This document shows positions 1 through 7,494 of a DNA stretch of 44,137 bases, piece after piece (position 1 is the first letter of the stretch; each line of letters begins with the position of its first letter). The notes beneath the pieces were generated by a model, which was given only the letters and a program-made list of their open reading frames with translations, was not told the origin of the DNA and did no database searches. Source of the DNA: an uncultured Spirochaetales bacterium. Its GTDB lineage: Bacteria > Spirochaetota > Spirochaetia > Sphaerochaetales > Sphaerochaetaceae. The translations under genes and the position numbers were made by a program. The stretch spans positions 1 to 44,137 of the forward strand of contig CALXKL010000013.1 in NCBI GenBank assembly GCA_944388965.1. The letters run 5' to 3'.

Positions 1-16
1 GTAATGTCCCTCAGAA
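1..16. repeat. 16-bp direct repeat, copy A (possible recombination site)
   Basis: GTAATGTCCCTCAGAA is identical to 219-234 and is cut by the window edge, so it may be longer. On the minus strand it reads LRDIT in one frame. In the neighbouring frame it supplies the TGA stop (13-11) of the tail-fibre cassette to its right. Confidence 0.7.
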
Positions 17-235
17 TGAAATCAAAAGCGGCACAGTTGTAGCGAGTGGTCTATTTTCATTAGCTGTAGGAACAACGCATGCTGCATCAAAATAGAAACC
101 GGATCGACCATATGCGCCAGGAGCTTGAGCTGCCTGTAGACCACTTGACTGGTCAAAATCATTGAAACAGCCTGATATGTCCTGGAACACAAATGCACCA
201 GCCGCGCCTACATATCCAGTAATGTCCCTCAGAAA
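11..235 (-). pseudogene. Silent phage tail-fibre C-terminal cassette (no start of its own)
   Basis: The minus strand encodes about 74 residues, beginning FLRDITGYVGAAG inside repeat B and ending NRPLATTVPLLISF followed by TGA inside repeat A. The pattern DI(T/S)G, then GAYGRSGFYFDA, then VVPTANENRP resembles the C-terminal collar/tip segments of caudovirus tail fibres, where a YFDAs-r-VVPTA-ENRP stretch precedes the last beta strand. The upstream frame continues past 292 with no convincing start or Shine-Dalgarno site, so the segment is probably expressed only when joined to a fibre gene. It is bounded exactly by the two 16-bp repeats. The best explanation is a stored alternative tip from a shufflon; a decayed fibre gene end is the alternative. 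Recognition is by motif resemblance only. Confidence 0.5.
219..234. repeat. 16-bp direct repeat, copy B (possible recombination site)
   Basis: Identical to 1-16, 218 bp away in the same orientation. The minus strand reads F-L-R-D-I-T-G here in the frame of the tail-fibre cassette. The tail-fibre assembly gene starts 44 bp to the right on the plus strand. Confidence 0.7.
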
Positions 236-277
236 AATCGCTATGCAAGTCTCGTATCCTGTAATCAGGAGGATACC

Positions 278-832
278 ATGCTTGCATATCAATATGACCA
301 GAATGGAATCTACAGAGGAACAATCGAACGGCAGAAGAATCCATTGTCTCCGGATGACTATCTTCTACCGGCACATTCCACGCCCATAGAACCGCCTGAA
401 TGCTCATCGCCTTATCGGCCGCGATGGAACGGCACCGCCTGGGAATTGGTTGAGGACCATCGCAGATACCTTAATAGCCAGGGGCAACCGACTGGAGGTA
501 CTCCATATTGGCTTCCGGCAGAGGGAGATGACTGGAGGAGCGAGCCTAGATATATGAAAGAGCTTGGCCCGCTACCTGATGGTGCGGTGACAGAGAAGCC
601 AGAAAAACCAGAGTCCGAGATAGAGCGCGAAGAGATGATGGCGGATATCGCAGAAGCGAAGGCCTATCTCCAGCGTACAGACTATGCAGTGATAAAATGC
701 GCAGAGCAGGGGCTGGATCTCGATGAGGTCTACCCTGGGCTGAAGGAAGAAAGGCAGAGCAGACGTGACCTGATAAATCAAATCGAGGCTCAGGCTCTCT
801 CGAAAAATCTTTCCCTTGCCGCTACCATGTGA
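278..832 (+). CDS. Phage tail fibre assembly-like protein
   Basis: 184 residues. The start ATG has an AGGAGG Shine-Dalgarno site at 267-272. The N-terminal layout, Y-x-x-x-G-x-Y-R-G followed by P-L-x-P-x-x-Y-L-L-P, a Pro-rich linker and RWNGTAWELVEDHR (about residues 47-62), is typical of caudoviral tail fibre assembly/chaperone proteins. These act late in virion assembly and normally sit directly downstream of the fibre gene. The C-terminal part carries the L-x-x-T-D-Y-x-V-I-K helix followed by Y-x-x-x-x-x-x-R-Q-x-x-R, also common in these proteins. The gene follows the cassette region on the plus strand and converges with the recombinase gene, overlapping it by 11 bp. The fibre gene itself must lie left of the window. 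The family is reasonably sure; the exact subfamily is not. Confidence 0.7.
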   Translation: MLAYQYDQNGIYRGTIERQKNPLSPDDYLLPAHSTPIEPPECSSPYRPRWNGTAWELVEDHRRYLNSQGQPTGGTPYWLPAEGDDWRSEPRYMKELGPLPDGAVTEKPEKPESEIEREEMMADIAEAKAYLQRTDYAVIKCAEQGLDLDEVYPGLKEERQSRRDLINQIEAQALSKNLSLAATM

Positions 833-1601
833 CGATTCTCGAGACTCTTCTGCTGATACCCTTGCTTGTCTTGCGCAGATAGCGGACCGTCGTCTTGATA
901 TCTGCGTGACCAAGCAGATTCTGCAAGAATTTCAAATCCTTGCATCGCTCATAGACGTTCCTGGCATAGAATGCACGGAATTCATGAGGATGCATCGGCC
1001 CTATAGGGATTCCATATCGTCTGGCAAAAACATGCAGACGTTTTCTGATGACACCATCCGAGAAGGGGAGGATCAATCCATCCTCCTTGAAAGTGGACAA
1101 CACGCTCTGGCGGAGATTGGAAGGAAACCAAATTCTTCTGTATTTCGAGCCTTTTCCGCAGACGTCGACATATCCCACCTTGAGATCTTCCCGCCTGATC
1201 TGCAGGAACTCCGAGATCCTCACTCCGGTGCAGGCCAGGACCTTGATGGCCGTCCACCAGCGATATTCTCCATCATCGAGCAACCCTTTGAGAAGCCTCT
1301 GGTATTGTGACATCGTCAGCTGATGTTCAACGAAATGCTGTACCTGGATCTTGACCGGTTTCAACCTCCACCGGACCTTTGAGTATTCCGCACAGGCATT
1401 CATGGCATGCACTCGCAGATTGACTGTTGCGGGTTTTGAGCTCTGCATCGCGTTCTCTTTCCAAAGGCATGCGTCCTGGTAAGTCCATCTGTAACCGGAT
1501 CTGAAGTAGAGGTCGATAGCATTCACATAGCTCGTAATCGTGGACTTGCTTCTGCCCTTGTGCTTCAACCAAGCTCCAAATCGCCTGAGGTCGATTTCCA
1601 T
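822..1601 (-). CDS. Tyrosine recombinase (phage integrase or DNA invertase)
   Basis: 259 residues from ATG 1601, chosen because GGAGG (1609-1613) precedes it at the right spacing; an upstream ATG at 1625 has no such site. An N-terminal SAM-like core-binding domain covers about residues 1-90 and the catalytic domain the rest. All active-site residues are present: Arg128 (TGVRISEF), Lys150 (CGKGSK), His206-x-x-Arg209 (HPHEFRAFYA), His232 (LLGHADIKTT) and nucleophile Tyr241. The compact size and Xer-like C-terminus fit either a small prophage integrase or an Rci/invertase-type enzyme acting on the neighbouring tail-fibre repeats. The gene converges with the tail-fibre assembly gene. Immediately upstream lies a 285-bp tandem duplication that must hold its promoter. 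The family is certain; which DNA it recombines is inferred from position. Confidence 0.85.
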   Translation of the reverse strand: MEIDLRRFGAWLKHKGRSKSTITSYVNAIDLYFRSGYRWTYQDACLWKENAMQSSKPATVNLRVHAMNACAEYSKVRWRLKPVKIQVQHFVEHQLTMSQYQRLLKGLLDDGEYRWWTAIKVLACTGVRISEFLQIRREDLKVGYVDVCGKGSKYRRIWFPSNLRQSVLSTFKEDGLILPFSDGVIRKRLHVFARRYGIPIGPMHPHEFRAFYARNVYERCKDLKFLQNLLGHADIKTTVRYLRKTSKGISRRVSRIVTW

Positions 1602-1615
1602 TTGAATATCCTCCG

Positions 1616-1900
1616 AAACGTTCATTGAATGTTCTAGAATTCTTCAATGGGTAATCGGAGTTTTGAAGACGGATTCGACTTCTTTTGAACGCCCGTTCAA
1701 CGGAGAAGAGCTGGAAATTGTCAAAACGGCTGGAAAGTTCGCAATTTTCTCTTCAATTTGGTTCGCAATTCGCAATTTCAGGAGTACACAGGCCGTTTAT
1801 GGACTAATAAACGGGGCTAAAACGAGGGTTCTCCGCATGGATTGCGAACTGGATTGTCACAAATTCTGGACGAAACAGATTCAAACCAAATGGAATCGAC
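1616..1900. repeat. 285-bp tandem repeat, unit 1
   Basis: Read by eye, this unit is identical to 1901-2185. It starts 3 bp beyond the Shine-Dalgarno site of the recombinase and so includes that gene's presumed promoter. Inside are an inverted repeat CATTGAA-N13-TTCAATG (1623-1649), a hairpin CCGTTTAT-GGACTA-ATAAACGG (1793-1814) and several GTTCGCAATT-like short repeats. I see no convincing gene: the open plus frame exists only because 285 is a multiple of 3 and the unit is stop-free in that frame. Confidence 0.9.
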
Positions 1901-2185
1901 AAACGTTCATTGAATGTTCTAGAATTCTTCAATGGGTAATCGGAGTTTTGAAGACGGATTCGACTTCTTTTGAACGCCCGTTCAACGGAGAAGAGCTGGA
2001 AATTGTCAAAACGGCTGGAAAGTTCGCAATTTTCTCTTCAATTTGGTTCGCAATTCGCAATTTCAGGAGTACACAGGCCGTTTATGGACTAATAAACGGG
2101 GCTAAAACGAGGGTTCTCCGCATGGATTGCGAACTGGATTGTCACAAATTCTGGACGAAACAGATTCAAACCAAATGGAATCGAC
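1901..2185. repeat. 285-bp tandem repeat, unit 2
   Basis: Second perfect copy, directly abutting unit 1. The hairpin recurs at 2078-2099 and the inverted repeat at 1908-1934. Sequence beyond 2185 diverges at once. Perfect identity implies a recent duplication, recent gene conversion, or an assembly artefact at the end of a mobile element. Confidence 0.9.
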
Positions 2186-2200
2186 ATTTGAAAAACTAAG

Positions 2201-2231
2201 AGACAAGTCCTTGCATCGCAAGGACTTGTCT
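2201..2231. terminator. Strong hairpin, likely bidirectional terminator
   Basis: A perfect 14-bp stem (2201-2214 with 2218-2231) has a 3-nt loop ATC, A-rich sequence to the left (AAAAACTAAG) and TGTTAT to the right. It separates the mobile region from the mraZ operon. It could also be a recombination or attachment-site remnant. Confidence 0.6.
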
Positions 2232-2239
2232 TGTTATAC

Positions 2240-2328
2240 CCCTTATGCGCACACTTAAATTCAATTAAGTATTTCTTAATATATATGTTCATATGCGAGT
2301 CGCCTTCTCTGGATTAACCGGCCCCGAA
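2240..2328 (+). promoter_or_regulatory. AT-rich region probably carrying the mraZ operon promoter
   Basis: The stretch 2250-2295 is much more AT-rich than its surroundings. The best pair I see is TTCAAT (2260-2265), 16 bp, TATATG (2282-2287), a weak match to sigma-70. It would place transcription just upstream of the MraZ box array. The exact hexamers are uncertain. Confidence 0.35.
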
Positions 2329-2389
2329 AGTGGGGGATTTGGGGTAAGATAGTGGTAAAAAGTGGTAGAGCCTCCCAGAAAGTGGGAGA
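2329..2389 (+). promoter_or_regulatory. MraZ-type operator: GTGG repeats at helical spacing
   Basis: Repeated AGTGGGG/AGTGGTA motifs occur at 2329, about 2340 (TTGGGGTA), 2351, 2361 and 2381, at 10- or 20-bp phasing. MraZ proteins are known to autorepress their operon by binding TGGGN or GTGG direct repeats spaced about 10 bp. Position (29-90 bp upstream of the mraZ start) and spacing fit well. Confidence 0.7.
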
Positions 2390-2418
2390 TTCCGGAAAGT
2401 GCAGGAGAGTGCAGTAGG

Positions 2419-2883
2419 ATGCTGTTGACAGGCGAATACATCAACAAGGTCGATGACAAGGGCCGTCTCATGGTCCCTGCCAGACTGCGCTCTGCAATGA
2501 CGGGATCGCAGGTGGTCGCCACCAGAGGACTTGATGGATGCTGTATCGCCTTGTTTCCCCCTGAATATTTCGATAAGACCTTCTCTTTTGCAATTTCGGG
2601 CGATGACGGCATGCAGATCTTCTCACCTGCCGCGAGGATGTTCACAAGACGTTTCCTGTCTTCATCTCAGCAGTTGGACTTTGATTCCAGCGGAAGGGTG
2701 AATCTGCCGCAGTCCTTGAGGACCTATGCCGGGATTGACCTCAGAAGTGAGGTATCAATCCTCGGTATGGGCAATTACATCGAGATCTGGAACCCGGCCA
2801 AGTATGAAGAGCTCATGGCCGAGTCCGAAATGAGCATCTCCGATCTCGGGCAGCAGCTGATGAGGGAGAAGAGGGGGCAGTGA
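2419..2883 (+). CDS. mraZ: MraZ, transcriptional regulator of the division/cell-wall operon
   Basis: 154 residues from ATG 2419, which has an AGGAG site at 2403-2407; an upstream in-frame start at 2362 lies inside the operator repeats and is unlikely. The protein begins MLLTGEYINKVDDKGRLMVP and carries a second SpoVT/AbrB-like half around SSQQLDFDSSGRVNLPQSLR, the two swapped-hairpin domains of MraZ. The C-terminal Y-I-E-I-W-N-P-x-K-Y is the usual family ending. MraZ forms ring oligomers that bind the GTGG repeats in its own promoter. First gene of the dcw operon; its TGA overlaps the ATG of rsmH. Confidence 0.95.
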   Translation: MLLTGEYINKVDDKGRLMVPARLRSAMTGSQVVATRGLDGCCIALFPPEYFDKTFSFAISGDDGMQIFSPAARMFTRRFLSSSQQLDFDSSGRVNLPQSLRTYAGIDLRSEVSILGMGNYIEIWNPAKYEELMAESEMSISDLGQQLMREKRGQ

Positions 2884-3767
2884 TGGAGATAGTGCACACA
2901 CCCGTGATGAAGGATGAAGTGCTATCGTTCCTTGCTCCTGTCTCCGGTTCCCCGCTGATGATCGACTGCACCACAGGCGAAGGTGGTCATACGGAGGCCT
3001 TCCTGGAAAGGTACGACGAGCTGAAGGTCATCGGCCTGGACAGGGATGCCGCCATCCAGAGAAAGGCGGTCGAGAGACTACAGAGGTTCAAGGAGCGGTT
3101 CACTCCTGTCAACTGCTGGTTCGACGAGTATCTGAAAGGTGTGGATGACGAGTCGGCCGACATGATTCTCTTCGACCTGGGAATAAGCGTCTTCCACTAT
3201 GTGGAGTCACAGCGCGGTTTCAGCTTCAGAGGTGACGAGAAGCTGGACATGAGGCTCGATGCCGGCCAGAGGCTGTCGGCGGAGACGGTGGTGAACGAGT
3301 ATCCGGAAGATGAGCTTGCGGATCTGATCTACCACTATTCCGAGGAGCGCTACTCCAGACGCATCGCCAGAAGGATAGTGGAGGAGAGGGCGAAGGAGCG
3401 CATAGAGACGGCATCCCGGCTTGCCGAGATCGTCGCCTCGGCGGTTCCGTCCCAGTACAGGTACGGCAGGATATCTCCTGCCACGAGGACCTTCCAGGCG
3501 ATCCGCATCGAGGTCAACGGAGAACTCGAGCGGATAACGCCGGCGCTGGAGCAGGCGGTACGTGTGCTCAGGAAGGGCGGTCGCATCGCGGTGATCACCT
3601 TCCATTCCCTGGAGGACCGTCCGGTCAAGTGGTTCTTCAAGGACCTCGCCTCTCAGGGGAGGGTGAAGATCCTCACGAAGCATCCGGTGGTTGCAAGTGA
3701 GGAGGAATGCAGGGTGAACCCGCCATCTAGAAGCGCGAAGCTTAGAGTGGTGGAGAAGTGTTTTTGA
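2883..3767 (+). CDS. rsmH: 16S rRNA (cytosine1402-N4)-methyltransferase RsmH
   Basis: 294 residues from ATG 2883 (TGATG overlap with the mraZ stop; GTG 2880 is an alternative). RsmH methylates N4 of C1402 in the ribosomal P site using S-adenosylmethionine. The SAM-binding loop DCTTGEGGHTEAFL (about residues 23-36) is clear, followed by VIGLDRD and FDLGIS. The central substrate domain includes QRGFSFRGDEKLDMRLD, and the C-terminal part has the family motif RTFQAIRIEVNGEL and ITFHSLEDRPVKWFF. Second gene of the dcw operon, as in most bacteria. Confidence 0.95.
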   Translation: MEIVHTPVMKDEVLSFLAPVSGSPLMIDCTTGEGGHTEAFLERYDELKVIGLDRDAAIQRKAVERLQRFKERFTPVNCWFDEYLKGVDDESADMILFDLGISVFHYVESQRGFSFRGDEKLDMRLDAGQRLSAETVVNEYPEDELADLIYHYSEERYSRRIARRIVEERAKERIETASRLAEIVASAVPSQYRYGRISPATRTFQAIRIEVNGELERITPALEQAVRVLRKGGRIAVITFHSLEDRPVKWFFKDLASQGRVKILTKHPVVASEEECRVNPPSRSAKLRVVEKCF

Positions 3768-3778
3768 GGGATATGTAT

Positions 3779-4081
3779 ATGACAAGAGGAAGAAGATTCT
3801 CCATGACGATGACGACCAAGGCGATGGTCCTGACGGCGATTGTCTTCATCTTTCTCATGATGATGGTGCCTGTCTACCAGATCGGACAGAATCATGAGTA
3901 CCGCATAAGAATCGCGGCAAGCCAGGAGAAGATCAGACAGCTTGAGGACATCCAGCGCACGCTCGAGAGCGAGATCTCGATCGCCCGCAGTCCAGAGGCC
4001 CTGATCGACAACGTCGTCCAGCACAGTCTCGAGTACAACGAGATCGACGCATCAAGAACAGTACTTGTCGCAAAGGTGTGA
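3779..4081 (+). CDS. ftsL: FtsL-like bitopic division protein
   Basis: About 100 residues from ATG 3779, preceded by GAGGG at 3766-3770; GTG 3758 and ATG 3773 are less well placed. A short basic N-terminus (TRGRRFSMTMTTK) precedes one transmembrane segment (AMVLTAIVFIFLMMMVP) and then a coiled-coil stretch of about 35 residues (ASQEKIRQLEDIQRTLESEI). This is the FtsL/DivIC architecture; FtsL partners FtsQ and FtsB at the divisome and activates FtsWI. Sequence conservation in this family is low, so the call rests on topology and the rsmH-ftsL-murF position. Confidence 0.8.
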   Translation: MTRGRRFSMTMTTKAMVLTAIVFIFLMMMVPVYQIGQNHEYRIRIAASQEKIRQLEDIQRTLESEISIARSPEALIDNVVQHSLEYNEIDASRTVLVAKV

Positions 4082-4082
4082 C

Positions 4083-5429
4083 ATGAGGTTCACGAGCCGG
4101 CGCTTCGCCTGTCTATCCTCATCCATACATCATGGTGATGAAACCGTCATCACCGGCATCAGCTATGATTCGAGGACAGTCTCCAAAGGCTTCCTCTATA
4201 TCGCTATCAAAGGGTCAAGGGTGGATGGAAACGACTTCATCCCCGAAGCTGTCGCATCTGGCGCCTCCGCAGTCCTGGTGGACAGAGATCACGAGGCTGT
4301 TGCCTGCAGACGTTGTCTGCCATGTGGCGTCGCCGTAATCGCGGGCGACGATCCTGCCGGTGCGCTTTCGCGCTTCTCCTCGATACAGATCCTGTCGAAC
4401 AGGAAGTTCACAGGCATCGCCGTCACCGGCAGCTGCGGCAAGACCACTACAAAGGAGATGATCGCATCGATTCTCTCCACGCGCTTTCGTGTAGCCAGGA
4501 CGCCGGGCAATCTCAACAGCACGCTCGGGCTTCCACTGGCTGTGCTTACCATGGATGACGAAGCCGACTTCGGCGTATTCGAGATGGGTGTCGACCATTA
4601 CGGCGAGATGGATGCGATGACACGCATCATCCAGCCGGAGCTCGCCGTCCTGACCAATATCGGAATAAGCCATCTGGAGAACTTCGGCACCAGAGAGGGC
4701 ATCGCACGTGAGAAGGGCAGGATATTCCTTCCGCAGACACAGGGCTTCATCCTTGACGACAACGACATGAAGGAGACCCTGTATTCCATGAGTCCTGGAA
4801 TCAGAACCGTCTCCTGTCCCTTCGAAGACGTCGAGATGCTCGGTCTGGATGGAATCGCGATGAGCCTGGGTTCCAGACGTTTCGTCATGCCGACCGTCGG
4901 CATGCACAATGTCAAGGACGCATCCCTTGCAGTGGCGCTAGCTCGTCATGTCGGCATGAGGGATGATGAGATAATCGATGGCCTTTCATCCCTCAAGCCC
5001 CTGTTCGGCCGCAGTCGGGTGGTGCACCAGGGAAGCCTCACCGTCATCGAGGACTGCTACAATGCGACGCTCGACAGCGTCGACGATGCGATAAGGACCG
5101 TCAGCGGTCTGGAATGGAAGGCCGACAAGCTCATTGTCCTGGGCGACATGAGGGAGCTTGGAAGCGCATCCCGAGACGCCCACCGCCAGGTCGGGCGCAG
5201 TCTGTGCACTGCCCGGTGCGACCATATCCTCCTGTACGGTGACGAGATGGAGGAGGCATACAGGGTCCTCTACGACAGCGGAAGAAGGGACGTCGTCTAT
5301 ACCCGGCGTTTCGACGTGCTCTCGTCATCACTGAGGAAGAAGGCATCTTCAGGCGACCTCGTGCTTCTCAAGGGCTCACGTGCCATGGCAATGGAGCGGC
5401 TTTTCGAGACGCTGAAGGAGGTCGGCTGA
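4083..5429 (+). CDS. murF: UDP-N-acetylmuramoyl-tripeptide-D-alanyl-D-alanine ligase MurF
   Basis: 448 residues from ATG 4083, one base after the ftsL stop. MurF adds D-Ala-D-Ala to UDP-MurNAc-tripeptide in the last cytoplasmic precursor step. The N-terminal domain has TGISYDSRTVSKGFLYIAIKG (about 24-44). The ATP loop TGSCGKTTTKEM spans 115-126, followed by TPGNLNSTLGLPLAVL, the Mur-ligase central H-x-E-N-F region (ISHLENFGTREGIAREK) and the C-terminal domain with DCYNATLDSVDDAI and VLGDMRELG. MurE, MurD, MurC and Ddl, which often flank MurF in dcw clusters, are not in this window. Confidence 0.95.
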   Translation: MRFTSRRFACLSSSIHHGDETVITGISYDSRTVSKGFLYIAIKGSRVDGNDFIPEAVASGASAVLVDRDHEAVACRRCLPCGVAVIAGDDPAGALSRFSSIQILSNRKFTGIAVTGSCGKTTTKEMIASILSTRFRVARTPGNLNSTLGLPLAVLTMDDEADFGVFEMGVDHYGEMDAMTRIIQPELAVLTNIGISHLENFGTREGIAREKGRIFLPQTQGFILDDNDMKETLYSMSPGIRTVSCPFEDVEMLGLDGIAMSLGSRRFVMPTVGMHNVKDASLAVALARHVGMRDDEIIDGLSSLKPLFGRSRVVHQGSLTVIEDCYNATLDSVDDAIRTVSGLEWKADKLIVLGDMRELGSASRDAHRQVGRSLCTARCDHILLYGDEMEEAYRVLYDSGRRDVVYTRRFDVLSSSLRKKASSGDLVLLKGSRAMAMERLFETLKEVG

Positions 5430-5432
5430 CCA

Positions 5433-6317
5433 ATGCCCTATGTAATCGCGTTCATCCTTGCACTTGCAACAACCCCTGCCATCGCCAAGATGGCAGGCGG
5501 TTTCAATTCGCCGATCAAGGACGAGCTCATGGTCACACAGAGCGGCAAGGCCGGCACCTGCTCGCTTGGATCGGTCGCAATCGTCCTGTCGACAGGCGTC
5601 GCCGCACTGGTGTCGGGGGATGTAGAGGCAATACGTCTCGTTGCACTGGCGATTCCCTTCTTCCTCATCGGCCTTGCCGACGACATCATGAAGATTGTCC
5701 ATGACAGTGGAGACGGCTTCCCGAGCCTGGTGAAGCTGGCACTGCAGCTGGTCGCATGTGCACTCGATGCTTACATCGTGAAGGGCATCGCCTTCCAGAC
5801 GACGGATGTGCTCGTGTATTACCCGTGCGCAATCCTCTTCATCGCGACCACCGTGAACGCGCTCAATATAACCGACGGTCTTGACGGACTGGCCACGAAG
5901 GTCTCGATGCCTCCCGTCCTGCTCGCTGCGATTGCACTTCCTTCGCTCAGAAGCGGGAATCTCATACTGCTGATGGTCCTTGCCGGGTACCTCGTGTACA
6001 ACACGGGCAGAGCAAGCATCTTCATGGGGGACGGAGGCAGCCATTTCATCGGAGCGTTCCTGGCAATGGATGCGCTCTTGTCGCTTCATCCAGTCGCAAT
6101 CGCGTTCTCGGCCGCAGTGATCTATGTGGAGCTTCTCTCGTCGTTCATCCAGATCGTGTCGATCAGATGCTTCTCGCGCAAGGTGTTCCTGATCGCGCCG
6201 CTCCATCATGACTTCGAGCAGAGGGGATACGCCGAAGGCAAGATAGTCGACACCTTCTTCTCCGTCACTGTATTCACCTCGCTTGTTTCTGCTATAGTCT
6301 TCTTCAGGGTGGTGTGA
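5433..6317 (+). CDS. mraY: Phospho-N-acetylmuramoyl-pentapeptide-transferase MraY
   Basis: 294 residues; AAGGAGG (5416-5422) lies upstream of ATG 5433. MraY transfers phospho-MurNAc-pentapeptide to undecaprenyl phosphate, making lipid I at the inner membrane. About ten hydrophobic segments are visible. Catalytic motifs are Asp83-Asp84 (GLADDIMK), NITDGLDGLA (145-154), MGDGGSHFIGAF with Asp200, and PLHHDFEQRGYAE (257-268). The last motif has HHD where most MraY proteins have HHH. The protein is shorter than the usual 320-360 residues, mostly through a shorter N-terminus. Three bases separate it from murF and one from ftsW. Confidence 0.93.
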   Translation: MPYVIAFILALATTPAIAKMAGGFNSPIKDELMVTQSGKAGTCSLGSVAIVLSTGVAALVSGDVEAIRLVALAIPFFLIGLADDIMKIVHDSGDGFPSLVKLALQLVACALDAYIVKGIAFQTTDVLVYYPCAILFIATTVNALNITDGLDGLATKVSMPPVLLAAIALPSLRSGNLILLMVLAGYLVYNTGRASIFMGDGGSHFIGAFLAMDALLSLHPVAIAFSAAVIYVELLSSFIQIVSIRCFSRKVFLIAPLHHDFEQRGYAEGKIVDTFFSVTVFTSLVSAIVFFRVV

Positions 6318-6318
6318 A

Positions 6319-7494
6319 ATGGCGCAGCGGGACTACAGCGACTACTACAACAGCCTTGAAGGAGAGATCGATTCCGGCTCCTCCGGGTCTCTCGCCCCCT
6401 TCACGTTCATATGCGTGGTCGTGATCCTTGTCATGACGGGTCTTGTCATGCTCTACAGTTCGAGCTACGCCGAGGCGACGATGAACGGACTGGACCACTA
6501 CTACTATGTGCTGCGTCAGGGCATCTTCGCGATTCTGGGCTTCGTGTGTGCAATCGTCATCAACCTCGTACCCGTAAAGTGGATAAGACTAGCTGCGATT
6601 CCGCTTGTGGTCATCGCCCTCGTCTCCATGCTTATGACTCTATTCACCCCCTATGGCGTGACCGTCATGGGGGCACGCCGCTGGCTGGCCCTTCCGCTCG
6701 TGCCGCAGTTCCAGCCAAGCGAGGTTGTCAAGCTTTCGACGATTGTGTTCCTTGCCTGGTGGCTTACCAGCCCCTCGACGAGGAGATACCTGGGATGGTA
6801 CTACGTCGTACCGTTCATAATGATTGTCGGCTTCACGCTTCTGATCGTGGTGCAGCGGGCCTACACGACGAGCATTCACTACCTCATACTGGCCCTTGCC
6901 ATCTGTGTCGCCGCAAGGCTGAAGCTCAGATACATCTTCATCGCCTGTGCATTCATCAGCGTACCCGGCATTCTCTATATGCTCAGCGAAAGCTACAGGG
7001 TGAAGAGGATTGCAAGCTTCGTCTTTCCATCTCTGGATCCGCAGGGGCTGAACTGGCAGGTGAACATGTCGCTCGGTGCGATCGCGGAGGGAGGGCTTAC
7101 CGGAAAGGGAATAGGAAATGGCACATACAAGCTCGGTCTTCTTCCCGAGGTCCAGAACGACTTCATCCTCTCGTCGATCATAGAGGAGACGGGACTGGTC
7201 GGTTTTGCATTCATCGCGATGATGTTCATCATGTTCGCGATTCTCGGCTACAGGGCTTCCGTGCGGCTCTGGCCAAGGGACAGGTTCCATGCTCTGCTTT
7301 CGGTCGGCATAACGACTATGATCATCAGTCAGGTGGCTCTGAACATAGCGGTCATAACAGGCCTTCTGCCTCCTACGGGAATACCTCTGCCTTTCTTCAG
7401 CCAAGGCGGCACGAACCTCTTCGTCATCATTGTCGAGTGCGGACTGCTGTACAGGGCGATCGTCCTGTCGTCCAAGGAGGGAGGCGATGAGTGA
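6319..7494 (+). CDS. ftsW: FtsW, SEDS-family septal peptidoglycan glycosyltransferase
   Basis: 391 residues with about ten membrane segments. FtsW polymerises lipid II at the septum together with the transpeptidase FtsI. Diagnostic stretches are GARRWLALP-x-x-P-x-F-QPSEVVKLS (about 113-139), the large extracytoplasmic loop with LPEVQNDFILSSIIEETGLVG holding the catalytic-type Asp of NDFI, and the terminal GLLPPTGIPLPFFSQGG. A hydrophilic N-terminus of about 27 residues precedes the first helix. The start is one base after mraY; the 3' end overlaps ftsQ by 8 bp. FtsW is favoured over RodA by the dcw context. Confidence 0.93.
   Translation: MAQRDYSDYYNSLEGEIDSGSSGSLAPFTFICVVVILVMTGLVMLYSSSYAEATMNGLDHYYYVLRQGIFAILGFVCAIVINLVPVKWIRLAAIPLVVIALVSMLMTLFTPYGVTVMGARRWLALPLVPQFQPSEVVKLSTIVFLAWWLTSPSTRRYLGWYYVVPFIMIVGFTLLIVVQRAYTTSIHYLILALAICVAARLKLRYIFIACAFISVPGILYMLSESYRVKRIASFVFPSLDPQGLNWQVNMSLGAIAEGGLTGKGIGNGTYKLGLLPEVQNDFILSSIIEETGLVGFAFIAMMFIMFAILGYRASVRLWPRDRFHALLSVGITTMIISQVALNIAVITGLLPPTGIPLPFFSQGGTNLFVIIVECGLLYRAIVLSSKEGGDE

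Noticed and set aside
1-95. Plus-strand fibre end beginning NVPQNEIKSG and ending THAASK before TAG at 93
   Set aside because: The minus-strand reading has the recognisable tail-fibre tip pattern; the plus reading has none and would need a start outside the window.
822-1625. Recombinase start at ATG 1625
   Set aside because: No ribosome site precedes it, whereas GGAGG is well placed for ATG 1601.
1663-2199. Open plus-strand frame of 178 residues with an internal repeat
   Set aside because: It spans the 285-bp tandem duplication and is open only because the unit length is a multiple of 3. It has a TTG start, no family resemblance, and its composition looks non-coding.
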